Positions 14,534 through 22,860 of a stretch of 32,107 nucleotides of DNA are shown one piece after another. Position 1 is the stretch's first letter. Every line of letters starts with the position of its first letter. A program made the position numbers and the translations under genes. The stretch is from JACDAF01 sp036276035 (GTDB lineage Bacteria; Chloroflexota; Limnocylindria; P2-11E), in contig DASUCM010000165.1 of the NCBI GenBank assembly GCA_036276035.1, positions 1 through 32,107 of the forward strand. Reading direction: 5' to 3'. The notes under the pieces are model-generated. The model made no database searches. It had not been told where the DNA came from and was given only the letters and a program-made list of their open reading frames with translations.

Positions 14534-15964
14534 ATGCGAGCGGGAACGCCGGCGGACATCGTCGCCCACTGCGTCAGGGCGGGCGCCGCGTACGCGGACG
14601 CGCGGGCCGTCGAGCGCGAGACCGAGTCGGTCAACGTCAAGGACGGCTCCGTCGAGTCCATCGACCGTTCCGCGGACCGCGGGATCGGGGTCCGCGTGCT
14701 CGTCGGCGGGTCCTGGGGCTTCGCGGCGACGGACCGGCCCGACGACGCGTCGCTGCGGCGCGTCGCCGACGACGCGCTCGATCGGGCGAGGGCGTCGGCG
14801 CGGGTCCAGCGGCGCGCGGTCAGGCTCGCGGGCGTCCCGCCGCAGCGCGGCGAGTACCGGACGCAGCTGCGCCGCGACCCTTTCGCCGTGCCCATGGCGG
14901 AGCGGATCGCGCTCCTGCGCGAGGCGGACGACGCGATGAAGGGCGAGCACGTCCGCACCCGCCGTGGTGGCATCTCCGCGTACCGCACGCGCAAGCACCT
15001 GGTCACCAGCGAGGGGACCGATGTGACGCAGGAGATCGTGGACTCCGCCGCCGGGCTCTCGGTCCTCGCGGTGAAGGCCGGCGCGAAGCCGGTCACGCGC
15101 TCCGAGATGCGCAACGCCGCGCAGGCGGGGTGGGAGTTCGTCGAGCGCTGCGACCTTGTCGCCCGCGGTCGTCGATATCGCGAGGACGCCGAGGCCACGC
15201 TCGACGCGCCCCTCGCGAGCGCGCGGCCGACCGACGTCGTGCTCGACCAGTCCTTCCTCGCGCTGCTCGTCCACGAATCCTGCGGACATCCGACCGAGGC
15301 GGACCGCGTGCTCGAGCACGAGGTCGCGTTCGCGGGCACGACCTTCATGTGGCCGAAGGACGTCGGCGCGCTGCGCTACGGCAGCACGCACGTCTCGATG
15401 ACGGCCGACTCGACCTTGCCCGGCGGCATGGGCACCTTCGGCTGGGACGACGACGGCGTTCCGGGAATGCGCACGAAGCTCATCGACCGCGGCACCTTCG
15501 TCGGGTACCTCACGTCGCGCGAGACCGCGGGCGCGCTCGGCATCCCCGTCGCGATCGGCTCGGCGCGCGCCGAGGGCTGGCAGCACTTCCCGATCGTCCG
15601 GATGGTGAACGTGAGCCTCGACCCCGGATCGACCCCATACCCCGAGCTCCTTGGCGGGCTCGACGACGGGCTCCTCCTCGAGTCGCCGGGGTCCTACTCG
15701 CTCGACGAGAAGCGGCAGAACTTCCACTTCACCGCGCAGGTCGCGCGCGTCGTCCGGCGCGGCGAGGTCCAGGGCTACGTGCGCGGGGTGGGCTTCCAGT
15801 CGCTGACGCCCGACTTCTGGGGACGCTGCGACGGCGTGGCCGACGACTGGGAGCTCCACGGATTCCTCACCTGCGCCAAAGGAGAGCCGCTCCAGCTCAT
15901 GCGCGTCGGCCATGGCGCGGCGCACGCGCGCTTCCGCGCGCTGCCACTGGAGATCCAGCCGTAG
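14534..15964 (+). CDS. tldD: Metalloprotease TldD
   Basis: The 476-residue product is the catalytic subunit of the TldD/TldE protease. It carries the zinc motif HESCGHPTEAD (HExxxH) in the middle of the chain. TldD and TldE form a heterodimer that degrades unfolded peptides and, in other bacteria, matures microcins and ribosomally made peptides. The start at ATG 14534 is chosen because the family homology begins right after it (DIVAHCVRAGAAYADAR) and a -10-like hexamer lies 7 nt upstream; GTG 14462 is an in-frame alternative adding 24 residues of unrelated look. It is followed by tldE after a structured spacer. Confidence 0.93.
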   Translation: MRAGTPADIVAHCVRAGAAYADARAVERETESVNVKDGSVESIDRSADRGIGVRVLVGGSWGFAATDRPDDASLRRVADDALDRARASARVQRRAVRLAGVPPQRGEYRTQLRRDPFAVPMAERIALLREADDAMKGEHVRTRRGGISAYRTRKHLVTSEGTDVTQEIVDSAAGLSVLAVKAGAKPVTRSEMRNAAQAGWEFVERCDLVARGRRYREDAEATLDAPLASARPTDVVLDQSFLALLVHESCGHPTEADRVLEHEVAFAGTTFMWPKDVGALRYGSTHVSMTADSTLPGGMGTFGWDDDGVPGMRTKLIDRGTFVGYLTSRETAGALGIPVAIGSARAEGWQHFPIVRMVNVSLDPGSTPYPELLGGLDDGLLLESPGSYSLDEKRQNFHFTAQVARVVRRGEVQGYVRGVGFQSLTPDFWGRCDGVADDWELHGFLTCAKGEPLQLMRVGHGAAHARFRALPLEIQP

Positions 15965-15969
15965 TGGGC

Positions 15970-16078
15970 GTGCCGGTCCGGCACGACCCGGGCTGTCCTG
16001 GTCAGGACCCGGGTGTCTGCGCTTCCCGGCCTCGGGCCCCTCTGCGGAGGGAACCCCCGAGACCGACGCGCAGACACC
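15970..16078. repeat. Cluster of three hairpins between tldD and tldE
   Basis: Hairpin 1 is GTGCC(15970-15974)/GGCAC(15980-15984). Hairpin 2 spans 15987-16013, with GTCCT/AGGAC at its tip and CCCGG/CCGGG arms. Hairpin 3 is long and nested: GGTGTCTGCG (16012-16021) pairs perfectly with CGCAGACACC (16069-16078), CTCGGG (16031-16036) with CCCGAG (16056-16061), and CCCTC (16038-16042) with GAGGG (16047-16051) around TGCG. Such density is unusual for a 184-bp spacer. It may be a terminator or attenuator, an RNA element, or a small mobile palindromic repeat. Confidence 0.6.
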
Positions 16079-16088
16079 GCGGGTCCCT

Positions 16089-16138
16089 CCCCGCAGGACC
16101 GGTTCGGGTGCGGCCCCGTAGGACCATTTCGGGCTCGG
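16089..16138. repeat. 25-bp direct tandem repeat before tldE
   Basis: Two abutting 25-bp units, 16089-16113 and 16114-16138, match at 20 of 25 positions. The shared core is CCCCGyAGGACC, two variable bases, TTCGGG, two variable bases, CGG. The second unit ends 10 bp before the tldE start codon, so the pair could serve as protein-binding half-sites or affect tldE translation. Confidence 0.6.
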
Positions 16139-16148
16139 CTGGTCGCGA

Positions 16149-17513
16149 GTGACCGCGCTCGGACGCGATGCGCTGCTCGACCCATTGCGCGACGCGCTGC
16201 GCGATGCGCCGGCCGATGAGGTCGAGCTCTGGGCGCACCGGCGGCGCGCGGCGATCACGAGGTACTCGAGGTCGTCGATCCACCAGAACGCGCTCTCGGA
16301 CGAGACGCACGTCCACGCGCGGGTCGCGGTCGGCCGCGCGGTGGGCAGCGCGACGGCGAACGGGCTGGATCCGGCGGCGCTGCGTGCGCTCGTCGCGGAC
16401 GCGGCGTCGCTGGCGCGGCTGCAGCCGCCGAACGACGAGTGGCCGGGCGTCGCGGAGCCGGCCGAGGTCGCGCCCCCGCACGCCTGCGACGACGCGACGG
16501 CGCGGCTCGACTCGGGGGAGCAGGCCGCCGCGATCCAGGTGATCGCCGACGCGGCTGTCGCCCGGGGGTCACGCGTCGCAGGGACCCATCAGCTCGAGCT
16601 GCGCGAGGACGCGGTCGTCACCTCGCGCGGCGTCGCTGCGTACGCGCCGTCCACGCTCGCGTACGTGCGCGCCCTCGCGCAGAGCGACGAAGGCTCCGGC
16701 TATGCCGACGACCTCGCGTTCCGGATCGCTGACCTCGATCCTCGCGCTGTCGCCGAGCGGGCGATCGAGAAGTGCGAGCGGGACCGCGCCAGGACGCAGC
16801 TGGAGCCGGGCGAGTACGAGGCCGTCTTCGAGGAGGACGCGGTCGCGGAGATCCTCCGCGTCGTGTCGCTCTCCGGTCTCGGGGGGCAGGCCGTGCGCGA
16901 GGGGCGGTCCTTCATGAGCGGCCGCATCGGGGAGCGGGTGACCGGCGAGCGCTTCACGCTGCACGATGACGCCCTCGATCCGCGCCAGCTCGGGATCCCG
17001 TTCGACATCGAGGGGACCCCGAAGCGGCGCGTCGCGCTCGTCGAGTCAGGGGTGGCCCGGTCGCCCGTGTACGACCGTAGCTCGGCGAAGGCGGCCGGCA
17101 CGGCCTCGACCGGCCACGCCGCTGACCGGTCCCGCTACCAGGTCGGCGGCCACGCGGGCAATCTCGTGATGGCCGGCGGCACCGCGACGAGGGACGAGCT
17201 CATCGCGTCCGTGACGCGGGGGATCCTCATCACGCGCTTCCATTACACGAACATCCCGGATCCGAAGACCGCGACCATGACCGGGACGACGCGTGACGGG
17301 ACGTTCCTCATCGAAGGGGGCCGGATCACCCGCGCGCTCGCGAACGTGCGCTACACGATGAGCTCGCTCGAGCTCTTCGCCGGGATCGAGCTCCTCGGCC
17401 CGCAGCGGCTCGTGCGGGACTGGTGGAGCACGAACGGGATGGGCTCCGTCGTGTGCCTCGCCCCGGCGATGAAGGTCCGCCGCGCGGCCATCACGGGGTC
17501 CAGCCCGGCCTGA
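16149..17513 (+). CDS. tldE: TldE/PmbA, partner of TldD
   Basis: The 454-residue product aligns in pattern with the TldD/PmbA family (for example GYADDLAF, RYQVGGHAGNLVMAGG, GILITRFHYTN and RALANVRYTMSSLELF) but has no HExxxH motif, as expected for the non-catalytic TldE subunit. It pairs with TldD to form the active protease. GTG 16149 is the start. No clear ribosome-binding site is visible; the 25-bp repeat ends just upstream. The 175 bp to the next gene hold no open gene. Confidence 0.9.
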   Translation: MTALGRDALLDPLRDALRDAPADEVELWAHRRRAAITRYSRSSIHQNALSDETHVHARVAVGRAVGSATANGLDPAALRALVADAASLARLQPPNDEWPGVAEPAEVAPPHACDDATARLDSGEQAAAIQVIADAAVARGSRVAGTHQLELREDAVVTSRGVAAYAPSTLAYVRALAQSDEGSGYADDLAFRIADLDPRAVAERAIEKCERDRARTQLEPGEYEAVFEEDAVAEILRVVSLSGLGGQAVREGRSFMSGRIGERVTGERFTLHDDALDPRQLGIPFDIEGTPKRRVALVESGVARSPVYDRSSAKAAGTASTGHAADRSRYQVGGHAGNLVMAGGTATRDELIASVTRGILITRFHYTNIPDPKTATMTGTTRDGTFLIEGGRITRALANVRYTMSSLELFAGIELLGPQRLVRDWWSTNGMGSVVCLAPAMKVRRAAITGSSPA

Positions 17514-17688
17514 CGCGAGCCGGGTGCGCCGCGGCGCCATGTGTTCGGCCACGCCGCTGCCTGCCGGTGCGCTCGGACTGGCGAGCGAGCGTCGTCTCGA
17601 ACGTCACCTTCCGCACGCCCGCGGGTGGCTCGCAACTTGCGTGCGTGGCCGCGGGAAACAGTCACATCGAAGAAGGAGTCAGACGCCC

Positions 17689-18168
17689 ATGGATGCGATC
17701 ACGCTGCTCAAAGAAGACCACCAGAAGGTCAAGAAGATCCTCGACGAGCTGGAGAAGACGACCGAGCGCGGTGTGAAGACGCGCGAGGAGCTCTTCGGGA
17801 AGCTCATGGCGGAGCTCACGGTCCACGAGAAGATCGAGGAGGAGATCTTCTACCCGGCGGTGAAGGAGCGGGCCGAGTCGAAGAAGGTCGAGGAGCTCAT
17901 CGCGGAGTCCTACGAGGAGCACCACTTCGTCGACATGGTCGCCGCGGAGATCAAGGGCACGCCGTTCGACGCGGAGGAGTGGGGCGCGAAGTTCAAGGTG
18001 ATGAAGGAGAACATCGAGCACCACGCCATCGAGGAGGAAGAGGGCAAGCTCTTCCCGAAGGTGCGCCGCGCCTTCAGCGCGGAGGAGCTCAAGGACCTCG
18101 GGGTCCAGATGCTCGAGCTGAAGGAGCAGTCACAGGCCGGCGCTCCGCAGGAGCAACCGTCCCGGTAG
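17689..18168 (+). CDS. Hemerythrin HHE-domain protein
   Basis: The 159-residue product is a four-helix hemerythrin-like protein. Likely di-iron ligands are H11 in KEDHQKV, H46 and E50 in VHEKIEEEIFYP, H78/H79 in YEEHHFVD and H111/H112 with E115-E116 in EHHAIEEEEGKLFP. Such proteins bind oxygen or NO, store iron or protect from oxidative stress; the exact role is open. ATG 17689 is preceded by AAGGAG 10 nt upstream. It stands alone and converges on the cytochrome c gene with a 2-bp gap. The tail after residue 130 is Glu/Gln-rich. Confidence 0.92.
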   Translation: MDAITLLKEDHQKVKKILDELEKTTERGVKTREELFGKLMAELTVHEKIEEEIFYPAVKERAESKKVEELIAESYEEHHFVDMVAAEIKGTPFDAEEWGAKFKVMKENIEHHAIEEEEGKLFPKVRRAFSAEELKDLGVQMLELKEQSQAGAPQEQPSR

Positions 18169-18170
18169 CG

Positions 18171-18689
18171 CTAGCGGGTGGCGGCCAGCGACTGGATGTA
18201 GCGCACGAGCTGCCAGCGCTCGGTCTCGGACAGCGTTGACCGCCACCCCGGCATCGCGGTGCCGGGGATGCCCTCGCTGATCCAGTGGAAGTGCTCGCCC
18301 TCGGCGTGCAGCGGCACGTGGATGCGGAGGTCGAGCGGCCGCGGGTTCATCGTGAAGGCCGCGGGCCCGTCGCCCGCGCCGCGCGCGCCGTGGCAGACCA
18401 GGCAGAGGCGCTCGTAGGTGGCCTTCCCCTGCGCGACGGCCTCGGGCGTGTTCGGCGTCGGGTTCGTGGCGAAGCGCGCGGTGAACGGCACCGGGTAGGT
18501 CGGCACGTTGATCGCGACCGTGAACGCGAGCACGAACGCGACGAGCGACAGCGCGCCCATGACGCCGCCAGACAGGGCCGGCCGTCGCCAGGGCCGGCGC
18601 CGGTACCAGCGGTAGAAGGCGAGCCCCGCGAAGACGAGCGCGCCCGCGAGCAGGAGGAGCCCGATCTGGACGGCCGAGTCGCGGGTCAT
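18171..18689 (-). CDS. Membrane-anchored cytochrome c
   Basis: The 172-residue product has two membrane helices (about residues 7-26 and 43-62) and a C-terminal class I cytochrome c domain with CLVCH (C96, C99, H100), 'GARGAGDGPAA' and an axial methionine in TAMPGW. The second heme-protein gene of the window, it would need the Ccm system encoded nearby. ATG 18689 is chosen because it follows the stop of the small upstream gene by 8 bp; an earlier in-frame GTG overlaps that gene. It is the last gene of a probable copper-related operon. Confidence 0.88.
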   Translation of the reverse strand: MTRDSAVQIGLLLLAGALVFAGLAFYRWYRRRPWRRPALSGGVMGALSLVAFVLAFTVAINVPTYPVPFTARFATNPTPNTPEAVAQGKATYERLCLVCHGARGAGDGPAAFTMNPRPLDLRIHVPLHAEGEHFHWISEGIPGTAMPGWRSTLSETERWQLVRYIQSLAATR

Positions 18690-18697
18690 CGGAAGGA

Positions 18698-18817
18698 TCA
18701 CGGCTTCGGGCGTCCCTTCCGGCTCGACCACCAGTACAGACCGGCGAACACCGCGAGCGGGAGGCCGAGCTCGATGAGCGCGTCGAGCGGGCCTGACGCG
18801 ATGTGCGCGAAGGTCAC
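18698..18817 (-). CDS. Small single-helix membrane protein (39 residues)
   Basis: GTG 18817, preceded by AAGGTGG, opens a 39-codon frame to a TGA at 18698-18700. The product has one hydrophobic stretch (ALIELGLPLAVFAGLYWW) followed by a basic tail SSRKGRPKP. It fits exactly between the CopC/CopD gene (10-bp gap) and the cytochrome c gene (8-bp gap), which supports it as a real gene. The family is not recognised; the size and position suggest an assembly or stabilising partner of the neighbouring cytochrome. Confidence 0.6.
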   Translation of the reverse strand: MTFAHIASGPLDALIELGLPLAVFAGLYWWSSRKGRPKP

Positions 18818-18827
18818 CCCGTCCACC

Positions 18828-20714
18828 TTACCGCGTGACCTCGAGCGTGTAGGCGGCGCTCGCGCCGTCGAGCGAGATGACGAGCTGCCAGGTGCCCGCG
18901 TCGAGCGCGGCGAACGGGGCGATGTAGCGGCCGGGGCTCGCCTCCGCGGCCGTCGCCGCCGCGGCCTGGCCAGGCCCGCTCGGGGTCACGAGCACCGTCC
19001 GGGCCGGGACGGGATCACCCTTCGCGTCGACGATGACGACGTGGAGCGAGAACGGCGCGCCCGCCACGACCGGTGAGGGATCCGTGAACGCGATCATCGT
19101 GAACGGTCCCGCGGTCAGCACCCTCGCGGCGGTCGCGCTCGAGCCCGCACCGATCGGCACGCTGAACACGGTGCGGACATCGTCGCGGCCGGCGAGCCGC
19201 ACGATCGTCTCCACCCGCCAGGTGCCGAACATCGCGGTGACGCTGCCCTGCGCGACGTATTCGCCAGGCGCGCGCTGCTCCGCGACGAGCTCCGTCTCGC
19301 CCATGTCGTGCTCGATCATCGTGAAGCGGAAGGCGACGCGCTGCGCGTCGGAGACCGGCCGCAGCCCCTCATGCACGCGGAGGACATAGCGGTTCCGCCC
19401 GGGCTGCGTCGACGGGAGCAGCAGCTGCAGGCGCAGCCCGCCGACGTGCTGCGTCTGGTCGAACGCCGCGGCGCTCGGCTGCGCCGGCGGCGCGTACGCG
19501 GTGAGCGCACCGGTCGCCATGAGCACGAGCGCGAGCAGGGCGGACTCCGCGAGGGTGCTGCGGACCAGCCCCGCGCGCGCGCGTGCCGGCGCGAGCGCTG
19601 ATCGGAGCCGCGGTCCCCAGACGAGCAGGTTCAGCGCGCCGAGCGCGACCGTCGCGGCGAGGAGGACGATCTTCGCGAGGAGCGCGATCCCGTACGGCGT
19701 CTCGATCAGGTCCTGCGGCAGCACGAGCCGGCGCAGCGACTGGAGCGCGCCGGTCGTCACCAGCGTGGCGACGGCGACGAGCGCGACGAGCGAGAAGCGC
19801 CAGACGCCGCGCCCGAGCGCGGCGGACTCTGCCGCGTCGCGGACGCGCGCGAAGGGCAGCGCGGTCCAGCCGAGCGCGGCGAGGCCCCCGACCCACACCG
19901 ACGCGGCGAGGATGTGGACGAGGTCGAGGGCGGTCTCGAGCAGCGAGCCGCTCGCTGCCGCGTGGGACACGAGCGTCGCCGTGAGCGCGGCGACGATGCC
20001 GAGCGCGGTGATGGCCTCGTGGCGGAATGGTCCCGTGCGCAGCGCCCCGAGCAGCGCGATCCCACACAGCGCGCGCACGCCGTGGAGCAGCGCGAGGCGG
20101 GGCGGGAGCGCCGCGCCCTGGCTCACCGCGAGCATCACGGGCCACACGACGAGGAGCGCCGCCGCGAGCACGACGAGCTGCGTCTCCCGCGCCGCCGATG
20201 CGCCGGCGAAGCGCGGCCGCACGAGCAGGCCGAACAGGCCGACGCCGACGGCGAGCGTGATGCCCGCGAACGAGAGCGTCCGGCCGACGAGCTCGAAGGG
20301 GGATGCGGTCGCGACCGCCCTGTCGACATCGGGGATCGCGGGCAGCGGCGCGTCTCCGACGGCGAAGACGAAGCTGCCCTTCGTGGTGTGGCCGTCGACC
20401 GTCGACAGCACCGTCCAGGCGACGGTGTATCCGCCGTCGCCGACCGGCTCGACGCTGACCGCGAGGCCGTTCGGCTCATCCGTGGCCCGAACGTCACCTC
20501 GATCGACGCGCCGCCCGTCGGTCGCCAGGACCTGGATCTCGCTGCCGCGAACGTCCGGCGGCTCGGTGAAGGACACGCGGATCTCCGCCGGCGCGCGCGC
20601 GAGGCGCGCGTCGGCCGCGGGGTTAGAGCGCAGGTACCAGGCGTGCGCGTCCGCGGCCTGGGCCGCGAGGCCCAGGCCGCCCAGCGCAAGCGCGAGGATC
20701 GCGAGGACGCGCAC
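18828..20714 (-). CDS. CopC-CopD fusion with C-terminal YtkA/FixH-like domains
   Basis: The 628-residue product starts with a signal peptide and a CopC copper-binding domain whose first residue after cleavage is near H24 (AHAWYLRSNPA) and which keeps the downstream VDGHTTKGSFVF with H109. Residues about 140-405 are a CopD-type membrane domain with eight or so helices and the conserved LDLVHILAASVWVGGL (H267). The remainder (about 425-628) is two beta-rich modules; the first, with IEHDMGETELVAEQRAPGEY, resembles YtkA/FixH domains. CopC/CopD proteins bind periplasmic copper and pass it across the membrane. GTG 20714 shares one base with the upstream stop (TAGTG). Operon partners are the 199-residue protein upstream and the small protein and cytochrome c downstream. 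Confidence 0.88.
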   Translation of the reverse strand: MRVLAILALALGGLGLAAQAADAHAWYLRSNPAADARLARAPAEIRVSFTEPPDVRGSEIQVLATDGRRVDRGDVRATDEPNGLAVSVEPVGDGGYTVAWTVLSTVDGHTTKGSFVFAVGDAPLPAIPDVDRAVATASPFELVGRTLSFAGITLAVGVGLFGLLVRPRFAGASAARETQLVVLAAALLVVWPVMLAVSQGAALPPRLALLHGVRALCGIALLGALRTGPFRHEAITALGIVAALTATLVSHAAASGSLLETALDLVHILAASVWVGGLAALGWTALPFARVRDAAESAALGRGVWRFSLVALVAVATLVTTGALQSLRRLVLPQDLIETPYGIALLAKIVLLAATVALGALNLLVWGPRLRSALAPARARAGLVRSTLAESALLALVLMATGALTAYAPPAQPSAAAFDQTQHVGGLRLQLLLPSTQPGRNRYVLRVHEGLRPVSDAQRVAFRFTMIEHDMGETELVAEQRAPGEYVAQGSVTAMFGTWRVETIVRLAGRDDVRTVFSVPIGAGSSATAARVLTAGPFTMIAFTDPSPVVAGAPFSLHVVIVDAKGDPVPARTVLVTPSGPGQAAAATAAEASPGRYIAPFAALDAGTWQLVISLDGASAAYTLEVTR

Positions 20715-21313
20715 TAGGCGCGCTTTCGGAGGAAGGGCACCACGACAGCGATCACGCCGAGCACCAGGGCGGCGATCGCGATGAGCCGCGTCTGCTCGGC
20801 GGTCGAGCGGATCTCGTCGAGGGTCCGCGAGAGATCCACGCCGGCGGGGACCTTGTCCGGGTACTGGAGCGCGGTCACGGGCCGGATCTCGTCGAACCGG
20901 CCCGGGCCGGATTCGAACGTCTCGTTCACGTCGAGCGTCTCGATCTTGCCTTTCACGACGAACCGGTAGTTGCCCTCGCGGGTCGGGATGATGTCCGCGG
21001 CATATGCGCCCGGCAGGCCGAACCGCGTCCGGAAGGCCGGGCGGAACGGGGTCGTCGACCCTCCCTGGAAGACCTCGACCGCGAGGGTCTTCTCGAGGCC
21101 CTCGACGTTCCGCGGCGGGGTCGTCCGCGTGTCGGTGACGCGGAAGTCGACAGCGTTCTGGCCGCCGACGAACGCGGGTTCGCCGAGCCAGCCGACGACG
21201 ACCCGGTACGGACCGAGGTTCCGTGTCTCGTGCGCCGATACCTGCTGCGCGGCCGCTGACATCGCGATGGTGATGAGGACGAACAGTACTGTCGTCCTGA
21301 GTGTCGATCGCAT
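20714..21313 (-). CDS. Exported membrane-anchored protein of unknown function
   Basis: The 199-residue product has a signal peptide (about 1-27, ending SAHET so that a His is near the new N-terminus), a beta-rich extracytoplasmic domain (for example YRVVVGWLGEPAFVGGQNAV) and a C-terminal helix (about 178-195) followed by RKRA. I do not recognise a named family. Its direct 1-bp overlap with the CopC/CopD gene suggests a copper-related or electron-transfer role. ATG 21313 is fixed by the ribosome-binding site AGGAGAGG 7 nt upstream; longer in-frame extensions are Arg-rich and not credible. Confidence 0.75.
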   Translation of the reverse strand: MRSTLRTTVLFVLITIAMSAAAQQVSAHETRNLGPYRVVVGWLGEPAFVGGQNAVDFRVTDTRTTPPRNVEGLEKTLAVEVFQGGSTTPFRPAFRTRFGLPGAYAADIIPTREGNYRFVVKGKIETLDVNETFESGPGRFDEIRPVTALQYPDKVPAGVDLSRTLDEIRSTAEQTRLIAIAALVLGVIAVVVPFLRKRA

Positions 21314-21389
21314 TGACGCACCTCTCCTTATCGACGGACCACTTGCAGACGCCCTGGCCTGCCCGCGCGCGTTCAGGCGAACGCGCCGG

Positions 21390-21878
21390 CTAGCTGCTCG
21401 TGGGCGGACGTGAGGCGAGGCGCGGTGGCGCGAGCGGCACCGCCGAGGACCATTGCGCCGTCGGGATCGCTGGCGGCGCCAGGACCGCGACGAGCCGGCG
21501 CGTCGGCCGCGGCAGCCGCGGGACGAGGCTGACAAGCAGGGCGAGCGCGAGCCCGAGGTCCTGGGGCGGATCGAGGAGCGACGTGGCGAACAGTGGGCCG
21601 GTCGCCGTCTCTGCTGCGACCGGAGGCATCTCCATCACGATCGGGATCCCGGCTGCCGCAAGCGCTCGGTGGAGCGCTGCCATCGCGGGTGTCAGGCCGG
21701 CAGCGTCACTGCCCGCCGGCTCGAGGAGGAAGCTCAGGCGGTAGGCCGCGAGCGGCATGCTGTGGTCAGGCGGCGTACCCGCCGGCATGCGGTGGGCAGG
21801 AACAGCGACGCCTGCGCTTGCGAGGGCGGCCGACCCGGCAGCCAGCGCGAAGATCGCTACGGCGAGCGGCCGGCCCAT
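21390..21878 (-). CDS. Predicted exported His/Met-motif protein, unknown function
   Basis: The 162-residue product begins with a hydrophobic signal-like segment (PLAVAIFALAAGSAALASAG) and then PAHRMPAGTPPDHSMP, which places two HxM pairs in a row. A second hydrophobic stretch lies near 105-120 and the tail is Pro-rich. HxM pairs often bind copper, so a link to the copper operon downstream on the same strand (76-bp gap) is plausible but inferred. ATG 21878 is supported by TACAGT 7 nt upstream; GTG 21884 is the alternative. It is divergent from the NiCoT gene. Confidence 0.55.
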   Translation of the reverse strand: MGRPLAVAIFALAAGSAALASAGVAVPAHRMPAGTPPDHSMPLAAYRLSFLLEPAGSDAAGLTPAMAALHRALAAAGIPIVMEMPPVAAETATGPLFATSLLDPPQDLGLALALLVSLVPRLPRPTRRLVAVLAPPAIPTAQWSSAVPLAPPRLASRPPTSS

Positions 21879-21885
21879 GATCACG

Positions 21886-21891
21886 ACTGTA
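21886..21891 (-). promoter_or_regulatory. Putative -10 (TACAGT) of the exported HxM protein gene
   Basis: On the minus strand TACAGT ends 7 nt before ATG 21878, the same geometry as the other short-leader promoters here. Confidence 0.4.
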
Positions 21892-21924
21892 CGACCGCCG
21901 GACCCGTCAGCCGCGCCCGGCCCT

Positions 21925-21930
21925 TAGCCT
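21925..21930 (+). promoter_or_regulatory. Putative -10 (TAGCCT) of the NiCoT gene
   Basis: TAGCCT ends 8 nt before ATG 21939, in the 60-bp divergent region. No ribosome-binding site is seen. Confidence 0.4.
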
Positions 21931-21938
21931 GACCACGG

Positions 21939-22847
21939 ATGGACGTCGCGGTCCTGCTCGCCATGGTCGCCCTCGGTTTCCGCCATGGCTTCGACTGGGA
22001 CCACATCGCCGCGATCACCGACATCACGAGCACGACCTCGTCGAGCCACGCCGACATCGCCGTTCCGTTCGGCGCGCCGGTCTCCGCCGGCGCGCACGAC
22101 GAGCACGTCGTCGACCACGAGCACTCGCACGAGAAGGCACCGGTCGCGCACGCGCTGCGCGAGTCCCGCTTCACGCACGAGCAGCGCCACGCCCTCGGCC
22201 TCGCCACGCTCTACGCGCTCGGGCACGCGGCGATGGTCGTGCTCCTCGGCATCGCGGCGCTGCTCTTCGCGGCGATCCTTCCGGACTGGGTCGATCCCAT
22301 CCTCGAGAAGGTCGTCGGCGTGACGCTCGTCCTGCTCGGCGCGTGGGTGTTGTTCTCGGTCACGCAGTACCTGCGCGGGAAGGGGGACTTCCGCCTCCGC
22401 AGCCGCTGGATGCTCCTCTTCGACTTCGCGCGCTACGGCTGGGGCGCGCTGCAGGCCCGGATCCACGGTCACGAGCACCACCCGTCGATGCACGCGACGC
22501 AGTACGGCCCGCGCACGGCGTTCGGCGTCGGCGTCATCCACGGCATCGGTGCCGAGACCGGCTCGCAGGCCGTGCTCCTCGCCGGCGTGGCGGGCGCCGG
22601 GGCGGACGCGTCGCGAGGTGTCGCGATCCTGCTGGCGTTCACCGCCGGCCTGCTCATCGCCAACTCGCTCGTCGCGTTCGTCACCGCCACCGGCTTCATC
22701 GGCGCGCAGCGCATGCGCACGATCTACATCGCGTTCGGTCTCGTCGCGGGTACCCTCAGCCTCTACGTCGGGCTGCTGTTCGTCCTCGGCCTCGGCACGG
22801 CGCTCCCCGATCTGCAGCAGCTCCTCTTCGGCAGCGACCCCGGCTAG
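21939..22847 (+). CDS. NiCoT/UreH-like metal transporter
   Basis: The 302-residue membrane protein carries the nickel/cobalt transporter signature H-x4-D-H as RHGFDWDHIAAITD (H16, D21, H22), a second motif GHAAMVVLL and VIHGIGAETGSQAVLL. A His-rich loop (about residues 53-75, HDEHVVDHEHSHEK) lies between helices, as in many metal permeases. It probably imports nickel or cobalt across the inner membrane; which metal cannot be told. No urease, hydrogenase or cobalamin gene is in the window. ATG 21939 follows a -10-like hexamer. The YibE/F-family gene follows 25 bp downstream with its own promoter-like hexamer. Confidence 0.85.
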   Translation: MDVAVLLAMVALGFRHGFDWDHIAAITDITSTTSSSHADIAVPFGAPVSAGAHDEHVVDHEHSHEKAPVAHALRESRFTHEQRHALGLATLYALGHAAMVVLLGIAALLFAAILPDWVDPILEKVVGVTLVLLGAWVLFSVTQYLRGKGDFRLRSRWMLLFDFARYGWGALQARIHGHEHHPSMHATQYGPRTAFGVGVIHGIGAETGSQAVLLAGVAGAGADASRGVAILLAFTAGLLIANSLVAFVTATGFIGAQRMRTIYIAFGLVAGTLSLYVGLLFVLGLGTALPDLQQLLFGSDPG

Positions 22848-22860
22848 CGCCACGCGCGGG

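Noticed and set aside
18818..18830. TAAGGT 7 nt before the 39-residue gene as a -10
   Set aside because: It contains the CopC/CopD stop codon and the Shine-Dalgarno AAGGTGG explains it better.
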